From: Aporrectodea caliginosa
Taxonomy: Eukaryota > Annelida > Clitellata > Crassiclitellata > Lumbricidae
Assembly: GCA_020284085.1 (NCBI GenBank)
Contig: JACEVL010000484.1
Location: forward strand, 608,501 to 672,500
Length of the DNA: 64,000 bases
Reading direction: 5' to 3'
Below are positions 1 to 13,672 of this stretch, piece after piece (within the stretch, counting starts at the first letter, position 1; every line of letters begins with the position of its first letter). A program made the translations under genes and the position numbers. Under the pieces are notes generated by a model that had not been told where the DNA came from, did not search any database, and saw nothing but the letters and a program-made list of their open reading frames with translations.

Positions 1-212
1 GACTACTACATTGTCCAGACATCAGATTCCAGGACAAATACAACAGCTAAAATATCAACTAAATAAGATGATATGAAATACATGCAAGTTTAACAAAGAA
101 ACCGTCATTACTATAAAATGGTCTATTGATAGTACTAATCGCTCTTTGCAAGGCCATCGAATAGAAAGATGTTTCTCTTCGAGTTTTCATGCATTCACCA
201 AGACATCAGTTG

Positions 213-3200
213 CTAGGCAACCACAAATGAAGCGTCAAGGACGTTTGAACCAGAATTTGTCACCTGATTGGGTTGTTGGCCACCTGCAAACACCTTCATT
301 ATCCCTAAAACAGAAAAACACCCAATCCTATGAAAACTCACACATGTTCAGTTCACAACTAAAAAACTGGTAAAATTGAAGCCTCTCTTTGCAGTTACTA
401 GATTCCAGATAGTTGCATACTGAAGCAAACAGCAGATACATTGATACCAAAGCTGTTCCTGGATGGCAGAATAGTAGGAAATGTCAAATTATCGGACTAC
501 CTTCCTAATAAAGTAAAAGGCTGTTCAATGTTCCATGACCACAACTTATGCTATCACCAAGACTTTCTTACTTGAACGCTATCACACTGACCTATGTATA
601 ATAGCTGATTTCTAACATCTGTTTTGACCTAGTTTTGTAAAAAGTCCATTCTGGCCCTGGAAAAGAACTTCAATGAATATCCACGATTTTGCTTTGAATA
701 GGCAGATTGGCTATAAGAATATCAATAGGCACCTGCAAATAAGCGATGTTTTCTGTTCACATAGATAGGCCTACCTGTGGAGTTAACATTTAAGATTACC
801 TTTAACATATGTCCATCCATTATCTCCCCATACAGCATATCTTTCTGGTGTGATGACCAGGTCTATTAGCCTGTGATCCCCAGCCCTGAACAGCTCTCGA
901 GTAAAGGCAACCAACTGAATCCTGGGCACAACGAGATTTGTGCTGGGCCACGAGACGTAGACTTGAATCACCTGCCAGACAATTCAGTTAAAAATAACAT
1001 CTTGTACACAAGATAAGACTCTGTAATTTATCACTCCCATTATCACTAGAACTACTCAAAAGATGATTCTTGTATGAGAGTCCAGCAGAATAAGGAAGTT
1101 CTTAAATAGCCAACTGTAGTACATTTATACCAGCTACAGCTGGTCAAGCATCATTTTTAAGTACAAGATTATTCTACAGGCACTTACAGTAAACACCCTA
1201 TGATGCATCATGGAAGTCTGAAACAAGGTAAACTTTTGTCACAAGACTAGAGTGAGCCATGAACTGAACGACTGGTGCAAGAGATCACAGAGATCACAAG
1301 GTAGGGGCCTGTCCATAAAGGCATCTTGCAATGACAGAAAGAACTGAATTCTACACGAGATAGCAATGTGTGAAGTTCATCATATTTGTGGAATGATATA
1401 TATAAGAGAATCAAGTAAGATAAAATCTCCAATCTCAGACTCAAGTAACCTTATGTTCCTTCTTTGATAGCATATCATATCCAAACAAATGGCCACTGAA
1501 AAACTGGATTAGAAAATCCAAACTGTAACAGTAGCTCAGGAAGTCAGGAACCATATGTGGCATATCTCAAGTCATGTCTCTTGTGAGATTGAGAGGTTTT
1601 TAAACAGCACCACCTGTAGGAATCCAGATATGAATAACAATAACTTGATCATAATCAATATTTACCTAAACAGGCATCATCACAATGACTGCTGAAACAT
1701 CAACTGACCATATTAGTCACACTGGTTAAACGTACCTCATCAGCATCGAACTTTCCAGTGTTGAGAATACCAACAGTGGCTGTGATATTCTGTCCTCCAG
1801 TGATAGAATCAGCTGACAGCATCAACGATGTATATAGGAATGTTGTATAGGACAGGCCATATCCAAAAGGATAGAGTGGTTCTCCATTGTAATACCTGTA
1901 TGTATGACCGGCCATATCGTAGTTAGTAATTGCAGGAACCTAGATAAAAAGAAAACCCAGCTGAGTAAGTATGTGCAAAAACAATTTATCAAAGAATTAA
2001 ATCAAAAGAATCAAACAGAAAGGAAAAGATTCCCATTAAGCCAGAGCAGAGTCACTTGGTCCTAAAATACACTACGTAGCCATTGCTGCATTTGGAAATA
2101 TATTATTCAACTGTAGCTCAGCTTTTGAGCAGTTTCAGATTTCAAACATTTACAACGATCAGCCTCTGTTGAATGTTCCCACCTGCATGGCAAATGTTTG
2201 TAGCATGAGAGATACTATGACAAAACAGGATCTGTACATCATCGACCCATGGAGTATCAACTGGTAAGCGCAACCATGTTCTATGAATTCTTCAATCAGC
2301 TGTCATCATTCCTCATCTTCAAACCAATGCAAACTTGGAGCTCTCAACATATAATTCTACGAAACGTCCTTAGCAAGCACTGTATAAATGTCCCGATACA
2401 ATACGCATAAATAGACAAAGTAGTTCTGTGAATTCTTCAATCAGAAGTCAGTTGCAGGAAGGTCAAACACCTTTCATTACTTATTAAGCAATAGTTACAT
2501 CACGATTAACCCCATTAACCATGATATTCTATTGGCTAACATGCTGGACTGTCAACCGAGAGGTCAGGGGTTCAAATGCCCACCAGGGCAGAAATTTGCT
2601 TCAAGATTTCTGCTTCACCTGTGCTCCTATTCAACTCAGCTAAAACGAGTGCACTGACCACATAATGTTGGTGGGAAGAACAGGTGGCGAGAAAGAGGAC
2701 TGGCCACCTGCCCTAATATGCTGAGGCCAAGAAACGGAAGTCGTTAACACTTCATACACATGGCAAAGTCTCAGGCTATTTCAAGGAACTGCTCTTCTTT
2801 TTCTAACCCATTAAATAGGAGACAAAATGAAACAGTATGCCATTTTGGCCCAACCTGCTGCAAGTAACTTGGCCAAGTGGCAGGAAGCCTGCCAGCTGGA
2901 ACGGAGTTAATACCACCGGATGCTGTCAGTGTCTTGTAGATGGCTTCACCCGTTGACTGTGCAGGGAAAAAGCATTCCATAATGGCGGAAACTTTTGGAT
3001 TAAATTTGGCCCAGGTCACATCAAGTGGACCAGCATTAAACAGCAGAAGTATCACAGGCTTGCCATTTGCTATAACAAAGAAATAGAAGTTTCAAAGAAT
3101 TTAAAGAAATTCTGAAGTTCATAGCATGTGTTTACTTTTAATAAGATTTAATGACTGCATCCATTTTAAATTTTCTAGTTGACTTTTAATCGTTCATATC

Positions 3201-6200
3201 ATAGTACTGTGTAACATTGTGTACAACTTTAATACAATTACAAATTTTATATGGGTTCCAGATTTTATTCAATGGTTTTTGCTCTGTAATAAGTAATGAA
3301 ACATAATTTGCAAACAATTTTTTTAGAAGAAAAGACAAATTTAAAGAACACAGTGGTCAGGGGTATGTTCGGTACTTGCAGCTGGAGGGTTGCGGGTTAA
3401 TCCACTAAAAGTCGCCGCGTTTTTCAGCCTCTGGTAGTCCTTCACTCGCAATTGCTCATGCGCTTTGATTGCGTGAAACTCCGATACAGCGTTCGCGCAG
3501 TAGTCGGGAGCGCCTCTGAATGGGAAATCTGGTTGGGGCGCTATAGCAAGTGTTCAAATACAATACAATACAATACACTTAATGAAACATAATTTTCGAT
3601 TTTGATATAGGAACAGACAAATGTAAAGAACACGGCGGTCAGCAGTGAGCAGTAGCTTTTAATTGTTTCAAAATTTTTCTATTGTAACATCAACAGTAAC
3701 ATATTTTTTCAGCCGTTGTTGGACCAGGAGCGCCTGTGAGTAGATGGTGAGTAGATATCTTCAAAGGATCTTTTGAATAATTGAATCTGGTTAAGTTACA
3801 GTTTAATCATTGCTCTGTCAGAACCATCATCAAACTGAGAATTTCTGATTTTAATGTAATAGGTGACTTCTGTGACATCAGAAACTAATCCAAAAGATAA
3901 CAGATTATGAATGTATCTACTTTCGTGTTCATTCGCACTCCATTTAAACAGCTACTTACCCACTCTAACGGCATCTAATAGCACTTCAAACTGTCGACCA
4001 GGGAGGTCCAGACTGGCTCGATCGTTTGACTCGGACTCCACTGTTGATCCTGTTCCAAGTGCAACAAAAACCAAGTCAGCCCCATCAACTGCTTTTGTAA
4101 CTTCATCAGCTGAGTACGTTGTACACTTTACTCCATTGCATCCAGATGCAGCTTCCACTGTTCCAGCCAGCTTGGCAAGACCTTCGGCAACAGTTGTTGT
4201 AAACTGACGGGACACGTCAGGGGCGTAGTCACCATATATTTCCGAATCATCTTGTGCAAACGGACCCACAACCTGTTGGCCACAACCAAATGCAAAATGT
4301 GATCAGAAACTATCATCAATATTTTCATGGTTTGATTTACCAAATAAGAGCAATAAGTAACACATAATATCTAATATATAATAGTATACAGTCCAATATT
4401 AACACATCTACAGCTTATCTTAAAACAAACCTTTTAGATCTGTCAGCCAGCCATGTTTCTACAGAGATTCCTAAAGCAAAGTTGCTATATAAATGTCTAG
4501 GCATGCACACATTTTTCCTTTCATTTACACCATAAAACAAACATTGACTAACGCATCAATTTTACATTACATTTTAAGTGAGTTAATTATTATGCATAAA
4601 TTAGGATTTTATTTTATGACTGTAAAATATACAAAATCATCCTCATACTACAATGCATTTTGAGAACCAGTTATTTCCAGGCGCTAAACTAAAGTAAAAT
4701 CGGTGATGCATCTAAAGTCGGCATTGGTTCTCCGCTAAAACCCAACGGTCAGGCAGGTCGACAGATACTTGTCACAGTTCCGGTGGAAGTTCCAAATTCG
4801 AGATGTACTTTGACCTGCTGACTGATAATAAAATTTTGAAGATGAAAAGAGAATTGGCGTGGTTATATAGTGGAACTTACTGCAAGTTTGCCATATGTTT
4901 GCTTAAGTGGCAGCAGATTCTTGTCATTCTTAAGCAGAACGAATGTCTTCATTGCAGCCTGAAGAGCAAGTTCACGATGAATGTCACTCTGTACATGTGA
5001 CATGTTGATAGCATTGTATGGGTTCATGTCCTCTGGATCAAATTCACCCAAACGCAAGCGAGTGTACATCAGAGGCCGGACATTGTCTCGGATCTGTTTT
5101 TCGTTCAGAAGGCCAGCCTTCATTGCGTTCAGTGTTGCACCGAAGATGCCGCTGCCCAGTTCGAGGTTGCATCCAGCCTTGATACAGGCAGCCACAGTTT
5201 CCTCCGGAGTCTTGAGGTACTTGTGTTCGCTGATGATGTTTGAAACGGCTCCAGCATCACTGACAATGTATCCATTGAAACCCCATTCACTACGAGTGAT
5301 GTTTGTCAGAAGCTGTTGATTAGCACAGGCAGGAACACCATTGATGCTAAAAGTGATTATAAAATTAAAAATAACATAACATATTCTAACTAAAGATGAA
5401 GATAATTATTATGGACTAAAAGTGCTCTGGCACCATTTTTTTAATGTGAAAAACAGAAAATCTTGCACTGCAGCATTTGTTTTGATATATTCATGCGTTC
5501 AGTTACTCTGTGTCTGTATTTCTGGAACAAGTCCTTAAGTGTTCTGCAGATTTCAAAAGTGCAGGTAGCTGGAAATTGAAGTCTCTAATCATTTACAAAG
5601 TGAAATATGAGAAAGAAAAGGTCACCAAAGCTTGTGATTCTGAATTCCATAGATGAGGACCAGCAAGTGAAATGACACACAAACTAGCTGTCGTTTCTGG
5701 AAGGTCAGTTGACCAGAAGAAGCTTATCTTAATTTTTCCAGGCGGCATTAAGCGTGAGTGGTATGCATAAGTCATCAAGGTAGCTCGGTGCTAGACTATG
5801 AACTGCCTTATATAAAAGGTGAAGTCCACTTAAAGTGGACCCAAGCAGAAAGAAATATCCAGCGTAATTGTGATAACATAAAGTCTAAAACTGGAGACCT
5901 TAGAGGAAGCCAAACAACAGGGCGAGCAGCTATACACAGGACTCATTGTAAGGAGACAAAGAAGAGAACGGACTACTAAACTGTAATTGTGACAAGTGAA
6001 CATAGAAGAACATGGACATCAGTTGGAGAGATCGACAAATAGGTTTTGGCAGAACTAACAGGATCGTGTAATGTTGGTAACATGAAACGCCATTGTCAGC
6101 ATTGAATCATCATGAATTTTGAGTTGAATCAAGAGTCAGTTAGGTCATAAACTTTGAGCACTTTTAGAATCTGTATATCTAATAGGAAACTAGGAATACT

Positions 6201-9200
6201 AGGCATATTAGATCCTTGAGGAACACATCAAAGAACTTCAATTTGTAAGTATGAATGCACGTATATCCATTTTCAAACTGCCTACTATTTTCAAATGGGA
6301 AGTTCTGTTGATATCAGATTACTGTAACTTTTTCGCAGTATTTGTGGTTGTTTCTGACCGCACAAAAAAGCACCTATCATGCCTATAATTAGCTACAGTA
6401 ATAGTTTTATTTATATTTGTTCGGTAGAGAAAAATTGTATATGCCAAAAAAGCCCTTACGTGGGTTTTTCCAAGGGTTCGGTAAAGTTAGAAAGCAACCT
6501 TAGGTGATGTTTTTGTAAAATTTGCAACTAGACATTTAAATTTAAATAGTCACGTTCCTCTCTCGGTCAGTAGTCTGCTTTTTATTCATCAGCCAAGTCT
6601 CAAAATATAAATTACATCGTTCAAACAATATTTTAAAGGCTCAAAACAAACATGACTGATAACGGGGACAGTTTGGGGTTTGAAGACGATGGCGACAAAC
6701 TTTGAGAACTGTTGCTCTCGTAGAAAAAAACTTCCGTTTGACAGTTTCTCTATTAATATAATTTTTTATTCATCATCCAAATCCAAAATATAAAAATTAA
6801 TATCATTCAAACAATATCTGAAAGGCTACAATAACATGTACATTTGATGATGTGCAGGACATAGCAGGTTTGGGATGCGAAACTGACGGCAATGGACATT
6901 TCTAGGGTCTATGTCATCGATTATAAATGAGCCCATTCTTGGACTAAATTGGTTACTTTTTTAGTCCTTCACCTGCTGCTAGAAATTTGTCGTATGAGTG
7001 GCTACAGTTGGCAGCTTTCATTTTATTTGTTATTCTATTCTGTTTGTGAAATTTTTTAAGGTTTTTAATTTACAATTCTGATTTTTATTTCTTAAAATGT
7101 TTCATATATTTATCAATTTTGAGGTGAATAAATAATCGAATCAACTTTTTGTGACAGAATACTGTTAAGGAATAAAAGATGACCAAAATGATATATGGCA
7201 TGTCTATATTTCTGTCTATATTTCCTAATAAACAGTTTCTAAAAACTGTAAAGTGTTTGCTTTCATATGTACTAACAATGGTCAAATTCGTAGAAAACAA
7301 CATACCTGCGAAAGAGTTAATAGCTGGAAGAGATAGTACAAGTGTTCAATGCATACCTGTTGTAGCTGCACATCATACTGTAGGTTCCAGCCTCAACACA
7401 CATTTTAAATTGAGGAAGGAATGTCATTCTCCAGTCTCTCATTGACACCTGCACATATTTAAAAAATATAACAAGAGCATTAAAACCCAATTAACCAGTT
7501 TGTTCTGGCCGATGGTTTCCTTGAACCTATGGTTAGGATGGTTAGTACTAATAGACCTTAGTAAAAGAATTGTGAAATTGAATAGCTATTGATCAATATT
7601 CTAAGTTTAAAAAATTCAAAGAGATAAAGATGATTATGATCATTAACATTATCATAATTCTCATGGCAATAACAAAAGAAAAATACAATAAACACTAAGA
7701 ATAAAGATTGTAAAGATAACTATAACCATAATCTTATGTAATGTTCTCATTGAAAATCGTCAGTTGCTTGCAAACCTTGGCATCAAAGCTATTCCTTGAA
7801 ACCGGGATGTTCTCAGGTCCACCATGAACATCAAAGTGTTTGCATCCTGCATTGGCACGCACATAGCGTGTGTGGTTGCCCTGCAGACCCCGAACAAACC
7901 CCTGGACCAGTTTTCCAGCAACATATGGGTCCTCTCCATATGATTCCTAATAAACAGCCAACATGTTATAGCGGTTAAACTACAAATAAACAGAAGACAC
8001 TTGCTCTGCAAGCCGTAGTGTGTGATGTGCTACTTCAAGCATCTTTATTTTATCAGAGAAAGCAACATGGATCACTCTACTTCAGTGACTTGCCGCACTA
8101 GTTTCATTTGCATCACGATTCACTCAGTCTTGTCTTATTGGTCTACAGGTTTGCTCTAAGAATGATTTTAGGTTCCTGCAGAATTCATGTAATAGCATTT
8201 ATTGGTATGACAACAGTCATGGGGCAATTTGGTTACAGATTTGCCTAAAACATTAACTTATGAAACATAGTGTGATAGGTAGCCACTGGAAATACTCATC
8301 AAAAACAGATTTAAACAATTACAATCATAGTGTGCATCACTTTCCAAATTCCACCTTCTAACAATATTATGATCACACTAAATGCCTTAAATCATACACA
8401 TTATATTTGCCTTGTCCCATATTTCAAGAAAGCACTTCGAGACATTTTAAGCTTTCAGGTACAGAAATGCTTGCAGCTTCAAAGGGGGGGGACAACTTTG
8501 CTCTCTGACCCTACCTCTGACCAGAGGGTTTGACCTGGGATGAACCCCATTCATACTGCAGCTCGTGCTGCAAACTGCTAGACATAACAGAAAAGATGCC
8601 TAGAGAAACCATTCAACAGTCTTTGTCTTAACCATTTCTTTGCAGGGCTAATGCCTCAATGCTTGGAGCTAACAAAGGCAAATGACCACATCTCTGCACG
8701 TGGTGCACAGACCACTTTGAAGCATGCCAGGTAATAGGCATTGGTACAGTAAATAAGTGCAAAGACCGACTAGAAACTCTGAATTATCAGCTTATCTCCT
8801 TATGTGGATCCATGGGTGCATTATTATTATTGAACTTTTGGCATACCAGTGCTCCACACTAGATTTGAATCAGTATTGGTCTAAACATAAAGGACTGGAG
8901 AGGTGGTCAAAGCAGTGGTTCAGAAGACATCAGAGTTAGCAAAGTCAACTGACTAATGTACTTTCCTCCCAACTTAAACCAGAAGAATAGCTTGAAGCCA
9001 TTCATCATTCAACAAGGAAGAGTGAAGGATTTCAACATCCAAGATCGAGTAACTTTTTGCAAAGAGTGCAATCATACACAGTGCAGTAGTTTGGCAGAGA
9101 TAATGAAACTAAAGACAAGAAAGAGACCACTGTAGAGTGTATACATATGGCAAGCACTCTTTGAGGCATGACAAGAATATGGCTATCATCGATCGTCATC

Positions 9201-10765
9201 AATATGATATGTAGCATTACATTTCAAGATATTAACAATAAAGGGTTATTAAAGGAGCTTATCTGACTTCAAGGAATTAAATTTGTGGCATTTATTGTGG
9301 TAATACAAATGAATGTTGTATAACACAATGTAACTTAGCATAATTAACAGAATGCATACCTAATTACCTATATGAAGCCATCTTCTGCTCTACAAATTCT
9401 ACTTTCAGAAGAAAAATCAGAAAGGAACAAGATTTTGAAATGAGCCTCTTGGTGAGCCTCTTAGATTCAAGTAAATTAATTAAAACTAATTAAAAAGGAC
9501 TGACATCTGCATTGCTAAATATAGCCATCATAAACAGGACAGACAACCCATCTACTAGCGATGTTTTTATTTCAAATTAAACTTTTATTTTATTAAATTG
9601 CATTCGAGCTCACCAGTTAGTCAAAATTATCTGGCATCAACACACAGAGACAAAGAGAAATGAGCACCTGGTTCCTGCCCCACAGCGGATGTCTCATTAT
9701 GTTGATGACTGGACTGAAGCAACTAAGGCCAATACCGGACTCGAACTTTCCTTGTTTGCGATTCTCATTCCAATGAGCTCGCACTTCATACGAAATCGCC
9801 TCGGCTACCTCATGAATCAAGTTGTAACTGGAAAATAAAAGCACAATATGAGCAAATCAATTCCACTGGCCAAACATTCTAATCAATCGGCTACAGCAGC
9901 ATTTAAAGTGGGTGGGAACACGTGTGAACGGCATTCCCACTCTTCTCAAAATTCTTTGCTTGCGTTCCCAATGCTCACAATGCATTGTAACCCTGACAAC
10001 ACATGCACTCCAATAAACTTCTTCGTAGTTCCCACTGCTCACCCAAACCACTTAAACCACTGGAGCCGATTGGTTAGAGCACTCACCTTGTTACATGGAG
10101 TACAGGTTCAAAACTCCCCAAGACGGTTACTGTGTAGGTACCTTGAGCAAGTCTTTCAGTCACAATTACTTAGCACCATCGACTGATGTGTGTTCATTAG
10201 ATAGCAGTGCCTAATAAATGTGCCCAAATAATAGCAACATTTAGTAAACAGTTTCAACCAATATGCAAGTTTCGTCACTAACTAATATAGGCACAGCTAT
10301 TATATAAATTATCTTAATAATAAAGATTCTGTAAGATGTGGTCCGGGAAACTAATAGAATGCCAATAAATGTACAGTGGGCATTTATTATTAGCTGTTAT
10401 AACCTAAATGACGCTGCTAATCCAATGGATTGTGGAAATGCAGTTCCGTGCGTATTGGCGTCTCCATGGAGGCATTCTGATATCCAGACGTAAGGCAGAA
10501 TGCTTAGACCCGGAATGGCTGGCGTATGTCCTCCATACACGGCCTCCGTTTGCGGTACAATGTCTTCTAGGGTGAGCCTTGACACCAGGTCGTCCACTCT
10601 TTGGTCCCACGGCAGACTCGGATCCTGGAATGGAAAACCGCCCACTTTTTCCGACCGCTCTTCCTCTCTCCATCGATGCTCATCACGGAAGTAGAGCTTT
10701 TCGGCCTCGACTTTCCATCGCAGCAACGCCAACAAACACACGAAAGTAATCAACCTCTGACTCAT
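213..10765 (-). CDS. GH3 beta-xylosidase-like secreted glycosidase, ten exons, complete
   Basis: Exons (high to low coordinate): 10765-10404, 9827-9668, 7946-7776, 7448-7357, 5346-4881, 4272-3960, 3069-2855, 1939-1736, 971-800, 283-213. Every junction is GT-AG and the phases join to one 741-residue frame ending in TAG at 213-215. The ATG at 10763-10765 is chosen because a hydrophobic signal peptide (residues 1 to about 21) follows it; the longer upstream frame has no ATG. Residues about 35-330 form the GH3 TIM barrel: KHF at 210-212 is the substrate-binding pair, and D292 in GFNGYIVSDAGAV is the expected nucleophile. Exons 5-8 encode the GH3 C-terminal sandwich domain, with PFGYGLSY at 617-624. 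Exons 8-10 encode a fibronectin-III-like tail. The family hydrolyses terminal beta-xylosides or arabinosides, and secretion fits digestion of plant or algal glycans. Exact substrate is inferred. Introns hold SINE copies. The 3' UTR probably runs past base 1, since no poly(A) signal is seen. Confidence 0.92.
2526..2660 (+). repeat. tRNA-derived SINE fragment in a GH3 intron
   Basis: The stretch reads like a tRNA head: an A-box-like TTGGCTAACATGCTGGAC, then GAGAGGTCAGGGGTTCAAATGCC, where GGTTCAAATGC resembles a B box. It lies inside an intron of the GH3 gene. The tail after about 2660 is not clear. It could also be a lone tRNA pseudogene. Confidence 0.5.
3352..3576 (+). repeat. tRNA-SINE copy with LINE-like tail
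   Basis: Contains the shared SINE head (GGGGTATGTTCGGTACTTGC, GGGTTGCGGGTT) and the shared tail (AGTCGGGAGCGCCTCTGAAT, GGGGCGCTATAGCAAGTG), followed by an (ATACA)n run ending near 3576. It is the same family as the copies at 31217, 41481 and 59703, more diverged in the middle. It lies within an intron of the GH3 gene. Confidence 0.75.
6571..6905. repeat. degenerate direct duplication, period about 192 bp
   Basis: The segment starting near 6571 (TTTTTATTCATCAGCCAA, TCGTTCAAACAATATTTTAAAG) recurs near 6763 (TTTTTTATTCATCATCCAAA, TCATTCAAACAATATCTGAAAG), and the downstream CGATGGCGAC / GACGGCAATGGAC also correspond loosely. It lies in the intron between exons 4 and 5 of the GH3 gene. Class unknown. 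Confidence 0.4.
10050..10200 (+). repeat. tRNA-derived SINE copy, diverged
   Basis: A tRNA-like head, CCGATTGGTTAGAGCACTCA (A box) followed by CAGGTTCAAAACTCC (B box), is followed by GTAGGTACCTTGAGCAAGTC, which also occurs in the SINE copies at 31.2 and 41.5 kb. It lies in intron 1 of the GH3 gene. Confidence 0.55.
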
Positions 10766-12554
10766 GTTCCTGGACACCAGATTGGGATAAATAAAAGACG
10801 ACAGTTGCAACAACTGAAAAGGACGTCGATCATCTCCAACACACGGAGCCCTAACTACGCCCTGCAGCGCGCGATGGTCGATATCAAGGCATCAGAAGTA
10901 AACAAAGCCTAGAAACATGGGAAGGAAACTCCTTATGTTTAATGTCGAATGATAGATTGAGTTACTCTGCGCCGCAGCGCCCATGGCGGTTAGATCGTAT
11001 CACATCTTCTTTACAGTACAACTGCATTGAAGTTTATTATAGATTATGAAACAAAATCGACGAATTATTCATATTTTACGACTAAAAAATTGCCTGTCGA
11101 CAGTAAAACATCATATTTAATGTCCGGTGTAAAGTGAAGCATTGTTGCACCTGTTGGTAGTCGACTAGTAGTACATCGGATATACAACTATTTTGTACGA
11201 CTTTCCATTCCTGCGTATATCGAGCCTTGCTTAACACTCTGGTCATATGATTCTTACGCAGCCACAGACTGTCTAAGAACGGCAAGCGCAGTAAAAACTT
11301 GTTCACGCAGATGCGCTTCCGACGGCTCCGGCCACTCACACCCGTGCGACTATAGTGGGAAGAATGGCAACAACCCCTCCGTTACTCCGTAGGCCTACTA
11401 CTGTTAAAATCCAGGCCCGCATTAAAGGGGATGCTAGCTAAGGGTGCTGCAGCACCCGGGCCTGCAGTTTTTCTGCCTTCGCTGAAGAAGCAGGGACGTA
11501 CCATATACGTCGATGGCAGGGACTATAGGATCCTCTGATAGGATCAGCAACTACGGGCAGGATCGAACCTTACATTTCCATATTAATGTACGGAGAATAT
11601 AGTTGAATGTAGGCCTAGAATGCCCTATAGCTAGATGGTACGTAAAAGAAAATTTAAAGCTACAATAAGAGTTCAGTAAAGGACATTCTACGGACCTGCA
11701 TGGTCCTATACTCAGACTGATTTTGAACATCAGTTCTGCGATGTCATTTATTCTGAACATAAAATTATATCACATTACTTGAGCTCTTTGATCCAGCGTT
11801 CAGCGTTAACACGGCCAACCACACACCATATGCCTAGTAATCACGTACGCCTCTCGATCAGCACCTCGAACTGAATTGGTGTGCGCCTCGCTGGAGTGTT
11901 GCCATTTCCACAATATGCTGCCAGCCGTTCCTAATCTACGCTCGATCGTCTTCAGGCTGTATGTGGTTCGAAATTCAGCTGGAGTAGTAGTTCAACCGAA
12001 CCTGAACGCAGACTTTGGGCAATTGTTGGCTAACGTTGGTCCAGCATTGGCTCAACTTGGGTGTGCCGCTGGAAGAATCCACCGTTTTTGTCTACTTCTG
12101 ACGATCGAGGCCTCTTCCAACTTCTTCGTGGCCAGATATCATAGCTCTCAGAATACTCACGCATCGAAGTGCGAGATAAGACCAATCAGGTGAGGCCTCC
12201 TTGTGTTTGATCATCTGCGAAGCAGCTGTAATGCGCATCGTGCGTCGATAGACCCCCCCCCGCTCTGATGTCGTGAGACGACGTACGTAGGCCTAAAAGG
12301 AATGCGCAGTAGGCCTATTCTTCTCAGCCACCTTATTTATAGGCATTAAGCTTCTTCGCCTTCAAGTCCTTGGTAAACGTCCAGGTGGTCGACCCAATGA
12401 CTGAGATAAGTGATTTCCAAGATGAGCAAACGATGATGGTGACCATGGCTGCAGAGGATCGAGGGGATGTTATTAGGCTACACGCCTTACGTGCACGTCA
12501 TCCCATTCCAGCGTGGGTTTAGGCTACACATTTCGTTGAGGACAAGCAACTTGT
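10766..12554. other. intergenic, no gene seen
   Basis: Upstream of the GH3 start codon. It must hold that gene's promoter, but no TATA box or other site could be singled out. The short reading frames here lack homology cues. The phrase GGTGCTGCAGCACCCGGG near 11440 looks like an old transposon end. Confidence 0.4.
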
Positions 12555-13544
12555 CAGTGATGTGGTCTCGAGACCGCGGTCTTGGTCTCGAGACCGTCTC
12601 GAGACCGAAAAAATGCGGTCTTGGTCTTGGTCTCGGTCTTGAACGTGCCGGTCTCGGTCTTGGTCTTGGTCTTGAAAGGTGCGGTCTTGGTCTTGGTCTT
12701 AAAGGTGTGGTCTTGGTCTTGGGCGTCTGGTCTCGGTCATTCGCCTTTGGTCTTGGCCTTGCGCCTTTGGTTTAGCCTTTGGTGGGAACGAAAAAAATGT
12801 TGTCGGTATTTTCGGTTATTCAGAGATTTCTGAGATAGCTTCCTATTCATGCGACGATTCGCCAATGACAAAGCGAGAGAGGACCTCGTTGTTCGCTTCT
12901 TATCGGAAGCGACAAGAAAACGTTGAGACACAGTTAACCCCGACTTCTGGTGCTTTAGGCCTAGTGACTATAGCTAGGCTTACACTGATGCGGTTTCTCA
13001 AGGCAAAATCAGTAGTCGGGCAAGCGTTGGAAATTAGGTATTTGGTGGGGAATTTTTCTCTGCAGGCAAATTTTTGTATTCCGCAACAGCTGCGCCTGCT
13101 GAGAGCGTCTTTAGCTGTAGTACGCTCTTTATGAGACTTCGCAGACTTAATTAGGGACAAAACTATAACTATAAATATCATAAGCATCTGATTTGAATTA
13201 TGGGAATATGTAACACTATAATTGAGAATTGCGTTTATGGTCTTGACTCTTGAGGCTTAGGTCTTGGTCCTGGACAATGCGGTCTTGGTCTCGGTCTTGG
13301 ATCACGCGGTCTTGGTCTCGGTCTTGGTCTTGGACCACGCGGTCTTGGTCTCGGTCTTGGTCTTGGACCATGCGGTCTTGGTCTCGGTCTTGGTCTTGGA
13401 TCACGCGGTCTTGGTCTCGGTCTTGGACCACGCGGTCTTGGTCTCGGTCTTGGACCATGCGGTCTTGGTCTCGGTCTTGGTCTTGAACCACGCGGTCTTG
13501 GTCTCGGTCTTGGTCTTGGAATTTTGGTCTCGTGCACAACACTG
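12555..13544. mobile_element. non-autonomous hAT-type element with tandem-repeat arms
   Basis: The ends are imperfect inverted repeats: CAGTGATGTGGTCTCGAGAC on the left, and the reverse complement of the right end reads CAGTGTTGTGCACGAGACC. Both sides are flanked by the perfect 8-bp direct repeat CAACTTGT (12547-12554 and 13545-13552), as expected for hAT insertion. Both arms are built from GGTCTTGGTCTCGG-type units, in the same orientation on both sides (about 12570-12780 and 13255-13530), with unique sequence between. The long reading frames in the arms are repeat artefacts. No transposase is present. Confidence 0.85.
13255..13530 (+). repeat. GGTCTTGGTCTCGG minisatellite in the hAT right arm
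   Basis: Units of 6 bp (GGTCTT / GGTCTC) are grouped into higher-order blocks of about 24 or 30 bp, separated by GGACCACGC, GGATCACGC or GGACCATGC. All six frames are unusually open because of the repeat. A shorter and more degenerate version lies in the left arm at about 12570-12780. Confidence 0.85.
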
Positions 13545-13599
13545 CAACTTGTAACAGAGGTTTAGGCCTATAGGCTATACCCATGCAACGCCTCACTTG

Positions 13600-13672
13600 C
13601 CTGTCCGATAGCGCATTGGATAACATCTGGCGTAGAGAGCGAGAGGTACTGAGTTCGAGTCCCGTACGTAGG
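13600..13672 (+). repeat. tRNA-like sequence, probably a SINE head
   Basis: GATAGCGCATTGGATAACAT resembles an A-box region, and GAGTTCGAGTCCCGT is a good B box about 45 bases downstream. A full cloverleaf was not worked out. It could be a decayed tRNA gene or a SINE. Confidence 0.35.

Noticed and set aside
10397..10813. Longer GH3 start at 10813
   Set aside because: That codon is TTG; the ATG at 10763-10765 is followed directly by a signal peptide and is the better start.
13216..13626. Arg/Asp/Gln-rich and Arg/Pro-rich frames over the GGTCTTGGTCTCGG block
   Set aside because: Products of the minisatellite; no start context, domain or splice sites.
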